Source: Natrinema soli
GTDB lineage: Archaea > Halobacteriota > Halobacteria > Halobacteriales > Natrialbaceae
Direction: 5' to 3'
Assembly (NCBI RefSeq): GCF_028618695.1
Contig: NZ_JAQIVI010000026.1
Span: forward strand, 1 to 10,230
Length of the DNA: 10,230 nt
Shown here: one piece after another, positions 1 through 5,507 of the stretch
Layout of the letters: every line of letters begins with the position of its first letter
How positions within the stretch are numbered: position 1 is the stretch's first letter
Translations under genes and position numbers: made by a program
Notes under the pieces: model-generated
Told to the model about the DNA's origin: nothing
Seen by the model: the letters and a program-made list of their open reading frames with translations, nothing else
The model's database searches: none

Positions 1-431
1 ACGCCGCCGGTGCCGATCTGATCGTCACGCCGGGCAACCACGATACCATGCTCGAGGAGGCCTTCGGCGGCGAGACGGCCGCCGAATACGAACTGGCCGA
101 CGGCGAAACGGTGGTCTGTCACGGCCACGAACGGCCCGATGCGACGGCGGACCGCTACATTATCGGCCACGACCACCCCGCGCTGGCGATCGAGGGGCGC
201 AAACGGCCGTGTTTCCTCTACGGTCCCGCCACCTTCGAGGGAGCGGACGTGCTCGTGCTCCCGGCATTCACCCGGCTGGCCGCCGGTTCGACCGTCAACG
301 GAATGGACGGCCGCGACTTCCAGACGCCGCTCGTCCGTGACGCCGACGGGTTCTACCCCGCGGTCAGGGACGACTCGAGCGGCGAGACGCTCTGGTTCCC
401 GCCGCTGGGCGAGTTACGGCGGTTGCTGTGA
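1..431 (+). CDS. SbcD/Mre11-related archaeal metallophosphoesterase, C-terminal part (5' end outside window)
   Basis: The reading frame is open from the first bases (first full codon at 3) to TGA at 429-431, giving 142 visible residues. It contains three metallophosphoesterase landmarks: PGNHD at about 30-44, HGHE at 120-131 and GHDHP at 165-179. In calcineurin-like phosphoesterases these Asn, His and Asp residues bind the two catalytic metal ions. The order and the short C-terminal tail fit the small archaeal SbcD-related phosphoesterases (TIGR00024 type) rather than full Mre11, which has a longer capping domain. Members often sit beside Lhr-type helicase genes, but that neighbour would lie outside the window. 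The N-terminal DxH and GD motifs are missing only because the window starts inside the gene. The internal ATG at 48 is not the start, because it lies after the GNHD motif. The substrate (nucleic acid or phosphodiester) is inferred from the family. Confidence 0.9.
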   Translation, partial: AAGADLIVTPGNHDTMLEEAFGGETAAEYELADGETVVCHGHERPDATADRYIIGHDHPALAIEGRKRPCFLYGPATFEGADVLVLPAFTRLAAGSTVNGMDGRDFQTPLVRDADGFYPAVRDDSSGETLWFPPLGELRRLL

Positions 432-465
432 TTGCCGTCTACGTGTTCGATAGAGGAGAACTATG

Positions 466-990
466 TCTCACACCAGACCGACCATCCGGTGTGCGGTGGC
501 GCGCGCTGTCGGCCGGCTGAGCGTCGCGAGGCGCGAACACAGTGAGCGCCTCGGAAAGCGAGCGGTGACCGCAGGGAACCGTGAGCACAGTGAGGCCGGC
601 TGACGACGTTGCGCGAGGTCTTCGCGAACGGAGTGAGCGAAGTCGTTCGAGACGGCAAAGCCGTCTCGTGATGCGAAAAATCTCCGATTTTTCAGCAGTT
701 CGGTAGAGCAAGCTCTGACGGTGGATGAGTGAGCGCCGTGCGGCGCGAACGTTAGCGCGGGACCGGAGGTCCCGCGAACCATACGAACGGTGCGCGGTTC
801 GGAGCGACTGCCGGGAGCGAGAACCGCGAGGTGAACGGGGAACGAGGTGACCCGTGAACGGGCCTTCGGCCCGTGAGTAGCAATCGGCTGGGGAGGGCGT
901 GGCGATTCCCTGTTGCCACGATAGCAGGCACGTCATCTTACTCAGTCACTAGCAGAACCCACCGTTCCATTCACACGTCTACTGAATGCA
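466..990 (+). repeat. Hairpin-rich repeat element, long copy A
   Basis: This 525-bp noncoding block matches the reverse complement of 8115-8309. Shared blocks, in order, are 490-513 (24 nt identical to 8263-8286), 589-617 (24 of 29 nt match 8222-8250), 882-902 (21 nt identical to 8199-8219) and 911-927 (17 nt identical to 8174-8190). A weaker match runs to about 990 and includes CAGAACCC and TACTGAA. Relative to the short copy, this one has two extra stretches, about 521-588 and 618-880, built of small hairpins. It starts 34 nt after the metallophosphoesterase stop codon. No transposase and no clear terminal inverted repeats are visible. It may be a MITE-like element or a structured RNA family. 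I cannot name a known family with confidence. The ends are approximate. Confidence 0.85.
527..874. repeat. Array of nine perfect short hairpins inside copy A
   Basis: Nine inverted repeats with perfect arms follow one another. Arms are 527-534/546-553 (8 bp), 620-625/637-642 (6 bp), 648-656/660-668 (9 bp, loop AAA), 675-682/686-693 (8 bp, GAAAAATC with loop TCC), 705-709/712-716 (5 bp), 733-738/741-746 (6 bp), 756-764/768-776 (9 bp, loop GGA), 793-800/821-828 (8 bp) and 858-864/868-874 (7 bp, loop TTC). Most of these are absent from the short copy at 8115-8309, so they look like expansion modules. On either strand the transcript would fold into a string of stem-loops. Confidence 0.85.
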
Positions 991-1255
991 CGAACGGCTC
1001 GAGAGACCGAATCACGAGTCGGAAACACGACTCATCCCGACAGATCGGAGAAAACAGCCCTCGCGGCCTGCCGACCGCTCTCCATCGCACCCTGAATGGA
1101 CGATTACCGCGGTACTCGCCCGCGAGATAGATCGGTCCCGCGGGACGCCGACGTCCGGCAGCCCTTCGAAACACCTCGGCGGCCGCGCGAACTGGGCGAA
1201 CGGAGAGCGGTCGCTCGACCGGCCGCACTTCCGGATTCTGCGTCGACTCTCGCCG
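991..1255. other. Intergenic stretch without a recognised gene
   Basis: I see no convincing coding region here. The open frames that cross it are arginine-rich, lack recognisable motifs and run into the repeat element or across the small membrane gene. It does contain a stem-loop at 1016-1033 (GAGTCG, 6-nt loop, CGACTC) and a perfect 12-bp palindrome at 1135-1146 (GTCCCGCGGGAC). It may be decayed sequence or an untranslated region downstream of the small minus-strand gene at 1256-1390. Confidence 0.5.
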
Positions 1256-1390
1256 TCACACGTTCGCGAAGAGCCGAAGGCCGATACCGAGGAGAATCAC
1301 CAGGATACCCAGCGCGGTTGCGATCGGTGGAATCGGGACGAGGAGCAATCCGACGCCGACGATCATCACCACCGTCGATACTCGAACCAT
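1256..1390 (-). CDS. Small membrane protein, 44 residues
   Basis: A minus-strand frame from ATG (1388-1390) to TGA (1256-1258) encodes 44 residues starting MVRVSTVVMIVGVGLL. Two hydrophobic stretches flank a central PIPPI turn (about residues 6-18 and 23-38). The protein ends with the basic and polar tail LRLFANV, as expected of a tiny helical-hairpin membrane protein. Its hydrophobic composition is unlike the arginine-rich noise in the other frames here, which supports real coding. A TATA-like GCGTTATGCC (complement of about 1411-1420) is centred about 26 nt before the ATG, as expected for a leaderless haloarchaeal gene. From memory, similar short hydrophobic proteins with a PIPP turn are annotated as hypothetical in haloarchaea. 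I do not know a function. It is divergent from the thioesterase gene, with 131 nt between starts. Confidence 0.7.
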   Translation of the reverse strand: MVRVSTVVMIVGVGLLLVPIPPIATALGILVILLGIGLRLFANV

Positions 1391-1410
1391 GTACCCTGGT
1401 CGATGGCTCG

Positions 1411-1420
1411 AGGCATAACG
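1411..1420 (-). promoter_or_regulatory. Putative TATA box of the small membrane protein gene
   Basis: The minus strand reads CGTTATGCC, centred near 1416, which is 26 nt upstream of the ATG at 1390. That spacing fits leaderless transcription, but the match to a haloarchaeal TATA box is only moderate. Confidence 0.35.
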
Positions 1421-1491
1421 CGTCGGCAGGCATTCACAGCGATTTGACCGGCGATCGGAATCGGAGAACGAACGCTTGCCGTGGCCGGTAC

Positions 1492-1499
1492 GGTTTTGC
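1492..1499 (+). promoter_or_regulatory. Putative TATA box of the thioesterase gene
   Basis: GGTTTTGC is centred about 27 nt before the ATG at 1522, the usual spacing for a leaderless transcript. No Shine-Dalgarno sequence lies directly before that ATG. The T-rich core is a weak match to TTTAWA. Confidence 0.35.
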
Positions 1500-1521
1500 T
1501 CGTCGCGGCGACGGTGTCGGT

Positions 1522-1998
1522 ATGGGAGATCACGCTCCGAGCGAATCCGAACGCGAGTCCGACGGCCCCGCCTTCCAGCCCGTCTTCGAAAATCGCGTCC
1601 GCTTTGCCGAGACCGACCAGCAAGGGATCGTCTTCTACGGCGAGTACTTCACCTTTCAGGACGAGGCTGTCTCCGCGTTCTTCCGGGGGCTGGGCTACGG
1701 CTACGACGACATGCTCGAGGACGGCTGGCAGATCCACGTCGTCAACACGGAACTGAACTACCGCGCCGGCGCGGAGTTCGAAGACGTGATCGTCAACGAG
1801 CTGCGGGTCGCCGACATCGGAACGGCGAGTCTCGAGTACGAGTATCGGGCCACACGGAAGCACGACGACGAGATCCTGGCCGACGGAACCGTCACGCAGG
1901 TCGCCGTCGATCTCGAGACCGAGGAACCGACTCGAATTCCAGACGAATTCCGCGACGCCGTCGCGGCGTTTCAGGGAGGCCTCGAGTCCGACGAGTAG
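1522..1998 (+). CDS. Acyl-CoA thioesterase, hotdog fold (4HBT family)
   Basis: The 158-residue product has a single hotdog domain (about residues 20-145). It opens with RVRFAETDQQGIVFYGEYF, the family's active-site loop, with Asp32 at the position of the catalytic Asp of 4-hydroxybenzoyl-CoA thioesterase. The following segment (FQDEAVSAFFRGLGY) matches the long hotdog helix. Such enzymes hydrolyse acyl-CoA to free acid and CoA in the cytoplasm, and the acyl group cannot be read from the sequence. I chose ATG 1522 because the hotdog domain starts about 20 residues later. The frame stays open upstream to 1096, but that extension is arginine-rich noise crossing the intergenic region, and a TATA-like box lies 27 nt before 1522. 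The gene converges on livF, with 57 nt between stop codons. A link to the transporter's substrate is possible but unproven. Confidence 0.88.
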   Translation: MGDHAPSESERESDGPAFQPVFENRVRFAETDQQGIVFYGEYFTFQDEAVSAFFRGLGYGYDDMLEDGWQIHVVNTELNYRAGAEFEDVIVNELRVADIGTASLEYEYRATRKHDDEILADGTVTQVAVDLETEEPTRIPDEFRDAVAAFQGGLESDE

Positions 1999-2029
1999 CG
2001 CCACGGCTCCGCCGGTCAGTTCAGTACCG

Positions 2030-2049
2030 AAAACGTCCGAAACGGAAAA
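2030..2049 (-). terminator. Putative T-rich terminator downstream of livF
   Basis: Just after the livF stop codon (2056-2058) the minus strand carries three T runs (TTTT, TTT, TTTT) spaced within 20 nt, the kind of oligo-T signal at which archaeal transcription stops. There is no strong stem. It lies in the 57-nt gap where the thioesterase and the operon converge. Confidence 0.4.
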
Positions 2050-2055
2050 CGGTGG

Positions 2056-2775
2056 TCAGTGGACGCCGACGTACGCCTCGCGAACGTACTCGTTGTCGTG
2101 GAACTCGTCGTGAGTCCCCGACAGCTCGATCTCGCCGGTTTCGATCAGCGAGAGTCGTTCGGCGTGGTTCAGCGCGAACGTCGAGTTCTGCTCGGCGAGC
2201 AGGATCGTCAGCCCGGTCTCCGCCTGAAGCGTCTCGAGCGCGTCCCCGATATCCTGGATGATGACCGGTGCGAGTCCGAGCGTCGGTTCGTCGAGCATCA
2301 ACACGTCGGGGTCGCTCATCAGCGCGCGACCGACGGCGAGCATCTGCTGTTCGCCGCCGCTCATGGTCTCGGCCTCCTGCTCGCGGCGTTCGTCCAGCCG
2401 CGGGAACAGGTCGTAGACCATGTCGAGGTCGTCTTCAACCTCGTCGCGATCGGTTCGGAACTGGGCGCCCATCAGCAGATTCTCGTGGACCGAGAAGTAC
2501 GGGAACAGATCCCGATCCTCGGTACAGTAGATCAGGCCGTCCCTGACGATCTGCTGTGGTTTCACGGTGGCGAGATCCGTTCCGTCGTAGCGGATGGTCC
2601 CGTCGTACTCGACGAAGCCGGCGATGGCGTTGAGCATGGTCGTCTTGCCGGCCCCGTTCGGGCCGATCACGCCGTAGATTTCGCCCTCGTTGATCGACAG
2701 CGAGACGCCTTTCAGTGCGTGTGACTTGCCGTAGTAGACGTTAAGGTCCTCAACCTCGAGTATCGGATCAGTCAT
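2056..2775 (-). CDS. livF: Branched-chain amino acid-type ABC transporter, ATP-binding protein LivF
   Basis: This 239-residue protein is a complete ABC ATPase domain of normal LivF length. Walker A is GPNGAGKT (residues 38-45), the signature is MSGGEQQ (138-144) and Walker B is VLMLDEP (158-164). The segment LLAEQN (192-197) occupies the switch region, as is usual in LivF. With LivG it forms the cytoplasmic nucleotide-binding pair that powers the LivH-LivM channel in HAAT-family uptake. The ATG shares one base with the livG stop (TAATG, base 2775), so the two genes are translationally coupled. A GGAGGG sequence lies just upstream, within livG. It is the last gene of the operon. The transported compound cannot be assigned from this subunit: branched-chain amino acids are the family default, and amides, urea or small organic acids also occur. 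Confidence 0.95.
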   Translation of the reverse strand: MTDPILEVEDLNVYYGKSHALKGVSLSINEGEIYGVIGPNGAGKTTMLNAIAGFVEYDGTIRYDGTDLATVKPQQIVRDGLIYCTEDRDLFPYFSVHENLLMGAQFRTDRDEVEDDLDMVYDLFPRLDERREQEAETMSGGEQQMLAVGRALMSDPDVLMLDEPTLGLAPVIIQDIGDALETLQAETGLTILLAEQNSTFALNHAERLSLIETGEIELSGTHDEFHDNEYVREAYVGVH

Positions 2776-3503
2776 TATAGTCCCTCCCCGGCGAGGTACG
2801 CCTCCTGGACCGCGTCGTCCTCGGCGATCTCCTCGGGCGTTCCCGACGCGAGGAAGTCGCCGTTGTTGAGGACGACGACGCGGTCGACGAGTTCCATCAG
2901 CCCGCCCATGTTGTGGTCGACGACGACCATCGTCATGCCTTCCTCGCGGAAGCGTTCGATCTGAGCGGCGAGTTCCCCGATCTCCGCCTGGTTCATCCCG
3001 GCGAAGGGCTCGTCGAGCAACATGAGCTCGGGCTCGGTTGCCAGCGCCTTGGCGATCTCGAGGCGGCGAACGTCCGCGTGGGGTAGTTCGTCCGGCATCT
3101 CCTGGAGATCGTCTTCGATGTCGATGCGGGATGCGTAGTCGTATATCTCCGCCTGGCTGGCACCGCCGCGCAGCGAGACGATGCTGTTAGGGAGCGTGAA
3201 CAGCTTGATGTTTCCGGCGACCGACATCGAGTCGATCGGGTTCGATTCCTGTGAGACTCGCGAAAGTCCCTTGTTGACGACCTGGTGGGTCGAATCGTCG
3301 GTGATGTCGGTACCGTTGAACCGGATCGACCCCGCGGTGACGCCGTAGATGCCCATGATGCAGTTGAACACCGTGGACTTGCCCGAGCCGTTCGGGCCGA
3401 TCAGGCCGACGATTTCGCCCTCGTCGACCTCGAACGAGAAGTCGTCGACGGCGACGAGGCCGCCGAACTTCTTCGTGAGATGCTCGACTTCCAGCACGCT
3501 CAT
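2775..3503 (-). CDS. livG: Branched-chain amino acid-type ABC transporter, ATP-binding protein LivG
   Basis: The 242-residue ABC ATPase has Walker A GPNGSGKST (36-44), Walker B LMLLDEP (160-166), a switch His197 (VVDHN) and the LivG-type C-terminal end AVQEAYLAGEG. Its signature region is unusual. Where LivG proteins normally read like LSYGQQRRLEIA, this one reads LPHADVRRLEIA (140-151), so the signature Ser, Gly and Gln are replaced while RRLEIA is kept. Without biochemistry it is unclear whether this weakens ATP hydrolysis at one composite site or is a tolerated lineage variant. I have a vague memory of similar motifs in other haloarchaeal LivG-like proteins but cannot confirm it. The start ATG 3503 overlaps the livM stop (ATGA), preceded by a full Shine-Dalgarno match at 3508-3517. 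It pairs with LivF, encoded next. Confidence 0.93.
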   Translation of the reverse strand: MSVLEVEHLTKKFGGLVAVDDFSFEVDEGEIVGLIGPNGSGKSTVFNCIMGIYGVTAGSIRFNGTDITDDSTHQVVNKGLSRVSQESNPIDSMSVAGNIKLFTLPNSIVSLRGGASQAEIYDYASRIDIEDDLQEMPDELPHADVRRLEIAKALATEPELMLLDEPFAGMNQAEIGELAAQIERFREEGMTMVVVDHNMGGLMELVDRVVVLNNGDFLASGTPEEIAEDDAVQEAYLAGEGL

Positions 3504-4618
3504 CGGCGATCACCTCCGAGCCGCTCGAGCCCGTACCACAGTTTGCGGAACAGGCCCTGGCGGGCGAACACGAGGATCAGCAGGACGATTACCCAGAGGA
3601 TCGACCACTTGATTTCGCTCTCGAACCCTCCGAGAACCACGTCCTCTAGCATGATGATGAGGAAGGCACCGCCCAGCGGTCCGAGTATCGAACTCATCCC
3701 GCCGACGACGGCCATCGCGATCATCTCGATGCTGTTGTGGACTGCGATGAACGTATCGGGGTCGACGGTCCCGATTCGATGAGCGAGGAGAACACCGCCG
3801 ATGCCCATCGGTATCGAACTGAGCACGAACGACCAGATCTTGAACTTCGTCGCGTTGATCCCGGCGGCTTCGACCGCAGACTCGTTCTCCCGGATCGCCA
3901 AGAGGACGAGTCCGATATTCGAGCGCGCAACGACCAACAGTGCGGCCGCGATCACGAGCATCGGGATCATGAAGACGTAGGTTCGCATCACCGGATCGGT
4001 GCTGTAGACCGCTTCGACTCCGGAGATGCCCAGTTCACCGCCAGTGTACTCGCTCAGCGGGTTGATCACCCGGGAGAAGATCAACACGGCGACGAACGTG
4101 ATCAGCGAGAAGTACGGGCCGCTCAGTCGGAGCGACGGCAGTGCGATCGCGAGACCGATAACCAGTGCCGCGAGAATCGAGACGGGAATCGTGATCAACA
4201 TCGGCATCTCCGGGTTGACGTTGTGGATCAACATCGCGGTCGTGTACCCTGCCCCGCCGGACAGCACCGAATGACCGAAACTGATGTACCCGGTGTATCC
4301 GCTCTGGATGTCCCAGCTCATTGCGAAGATGCCCCAGATGCAGGCCATCCACGTCGCCTGAACTAAGGTGTAGTTCCCCCAGAACGGGATCGTCAAGAGC
4401 GCAAGCAGCGAGCCGAACAGCACCAGGAACTGGAGGCCGTTCATCTCGCCGAAATACCGGCCGAGCGACCAGTTGTAGATGTTCGCAAGCGGCTGGAGAG
4501 CTCGATTGAGGGGACCTGTGACGGTACTCAGTCCATTGATGGCCGTACCGCCAAATCGGCTGGCGGCACCTCTGAAGCGCCCGGCGATACCACTCGAACG
4601 GTCTGTTTTACTACTCAT
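3500..4618 (-). CDS. livM: Branched-chain amino acid-type ABC transporter permease LivM
   Basis: The 372-residue protein has about nine to ten hydrophobic segments and the LivM landmarks. SGYTGYISFGHSVLSGGAGY marks the conserved early transmembrane region, and AIRENESAVEAAGIN is the cytoplasmic coupling loop that contacts the ATPases. VVGGMSSILGPLGGAF lies near the end. About 55 polar, glycine- and arginine-containing residues precede the first membrane segment, a longer N-terminus than is typical. I chose ATG 4618 (MSSKTDRSS). A TTG two codons upstream (4624) is also possible, but a GGAG at 4625-4628 sits 6 nt before 4618 and leaves no room for an RBS for 4624. The gene overlaps livH by 8 nt and livG by 4 nt. 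With LivH it forms the transmembrane heterodimer in the cytoplasmic membrane. Confidence 0.93.
   Translation of the reverse strand: MSSKTDRSSGIAGRFRGAASRFGGTAINGLSTVTGPLNRALQPLANIYNWSLGRYFGEMNGLQFLVLFGSLLALLTIPFWGNYTLVQATWMACIWGIFAMSWDIQSGYTGYISFGHSVLSGGAGYTTAMLIHNVNPEMPMLITIPVSILAALVIGLAIALPSLRLSGPYFSLITFVAVLIFSRVINPLSEYTGGELGISGVEAVYSTDPVMRTYVFMIPMLVIAAALLVVARSNIGLVLLAIRENESAVEAAGINATKFKIWSFVLSSIPMGIGGVLLAHRIGTVDPDTFIAVHNSIEMIAMAVVGGMSSILGPLGGAFLIIMLEDVVLGGFESEIKWSILWVIVLLILVFARQGLFRKLWYGLERLGGDRR
3508..3517 (-). promoter_or_regulatory. Perfect Shine-Dalgarno site of livG
   Basis: The minus strand reads GGAGGTGATC, fully complementary to the archaeal 16S rRNA 3' tail. The GGAGGTG core ends 7 nt before the livG ATG at 3503. 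It is embedded in the last codons of livM (LGGDRR) and decides the livG start. Such a strong site inside an operon contrasts with the leaderless-looking genes around it. Confidence 0.8.
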
Positions 4619-5501
4619 GGGCAAACTCCCTCCCGAAGAGCCCCTCCGGTCGGAGGAGCAAGACGGCGACGAGGACGACCAGCGAGAAGATCCCCTGGTA
4701 TCCCGTGCCGAGGAATTCGAGCGTGAATTGCTCGAGATAACCGATGAAATAGGCGGCGACCACGGAGCCTTTGATGCTGCCGATACCGCCGATTACGACG
4801 ATGATGAACGCGATCGCGAGCGGGTTGAGCCACATACTGGGTGAGGTGGTCTGAAGCGTTCCCAGGAACACGCCGGCGATTCCGGCCAGCGCGCCCGCGA
4901 TCAACCACGTTCGTGATTTTACGGACACGAGATCGACGCCGGTTAGCTGTGCGCCTCGTTCGCTCATCGACGATGCGAGGATCGACCGCCCCTCGTCGGT
5001 CCGGCTAACGTAGTACCACAGGAGGCCGATCGAAATCCACGAGACGATGAACCCGAGGATGTACATGTGATTGATCCGAGTACCGGCCCACTCGAGATTG
5101 AGCGAGCCGTCCACGATCGGGAGGAGCGTCCGTGGACTCGCACCGAATTGGTGATGGACGAGTTCCGTGAGGAGGAGTGCGATCATGACCGTCGAGAGGA
5201 ACGTGATCACGATGTTGTCCTCGATGTGTCGGACAAGCCCACCGTATAGCAGGTACGATGCGAGCGCAGTCACGACGATCGCGATGACGAATCCCAGTGC
5301 CGTCGGTACCGTGATCGAGCCGAACACCGACGACGACGTGACCACTAAGAACGAGTACGCACCGATCATGATCAGCCCGCCGTGGGCGAGATTCAACACG
5401 CCCCCGACGCCGAAGATCATGGTAAATCCGATGGCGACGAGCGCATAGATCGCGCTCATCATCGCCCCCAAGATCAGTACCGAGAGAATTGCATCAAGCA
5501 T
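4611..5501 (-). CDS. livH: Branched-chain amino acid-type ABC transporter permease LivH
   Basis: The 296-residue membrane protein has the normal LivH length and about eight hydrophobic segments. Landmarks are AIYALVAIGFTMIFGVGGVL followed by LNLAHGG (the conserved N-terminal signature), ERGAQLTGVDL with VKSRTWLIAGALAGIAGVFLG (cytoplasmic coupling region) and VVIGGIGSIKGSVVAAYFIG near the C-terminus. It forms the channel with LivM. The ATG (5499-5501) lies 6 nt after the stop codon of the binding-protein gene. Only a weak GGATG-like sequence, about 14 nt upstream, could serve as RBS, so coupling to the preceding gene is likely. The 3' end overlaps livM by 8 nt. The assignment to the HAAT family is firm, but the substrate is inferred. 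Confidence 0.94.
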   Translation of the reverse strand: MLDAILSVLILGAMMSAIYALVAIGFTMIFGVGGVLNLAHGGLIMIGAYSFLVVTSSSVFGSITVPTALGFVIAIVVTALASYLLYGGLVRHIEDNIVITFLSTVMIALLLTELVHHQFGASPRTLLPIVDGSLNLEWAGTRINHMYILGFIVSWISIGLLWYYVSRTDEGRSILASSMSERGAQLTGVDLVSVKSRTWLIAGALAGIAGVFLGTLQTTSPSMWLNPLAIAFIIVVIGGIGSIKGSVVAAYFIGYLEQFTLEFLGTGYQGIFSLVVLVAVLLLRPEGLFGREFAHE

Positions 5502-5507
5502 ATCGTC

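Noticed and set aside
527..874. Hairpin array considered as a CRISPR array
   Set aside because: The units differ in sequence and length, with no constant direct repeat or regular spacers.
439..936. Long minus-strand open frame (165 residues) and two other frames across the hairpin array
   Set aside because: These translate the repeat element. The products are Arg/Ser-rich with no domain, and the inverted copy at 8115-8309 does not keep any frame open. Frames across such hairpin DNA are likely spurious.
466..990. Copy A considered as an insertion sequence or a tRNA/rRNA fragment
   Set aside because: No transposase frame, no clear terminal inverted repeats, no target duplication, and no cloverleaf or rRNA-like segment was found.
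991..1228. Minus-strand frame of 85 residues (about 971-1228)
   Set aside because: It is arginine-rich, has no recognisable domain, and overlaps the end of the repeat element. Nothing supports translation.
1096..1521. N-terminal extension of the thioesterase frame up to 1096
   Set aside because: The extra ~140 residues are arginine-rich, without similarity to the hotdog family. They overlap the small membrane gene on the other strand and cross the likely promoter. ATG 1522 fits the family length.
1366..2004. Minus-strand frame of 212 residues opposite the thioesterase
   Set aside because: It is the antisense shadow of a gene with strong third-position GC bias, and no motif is visible. The thioesterase on the plus strand has a clear active-site motif.
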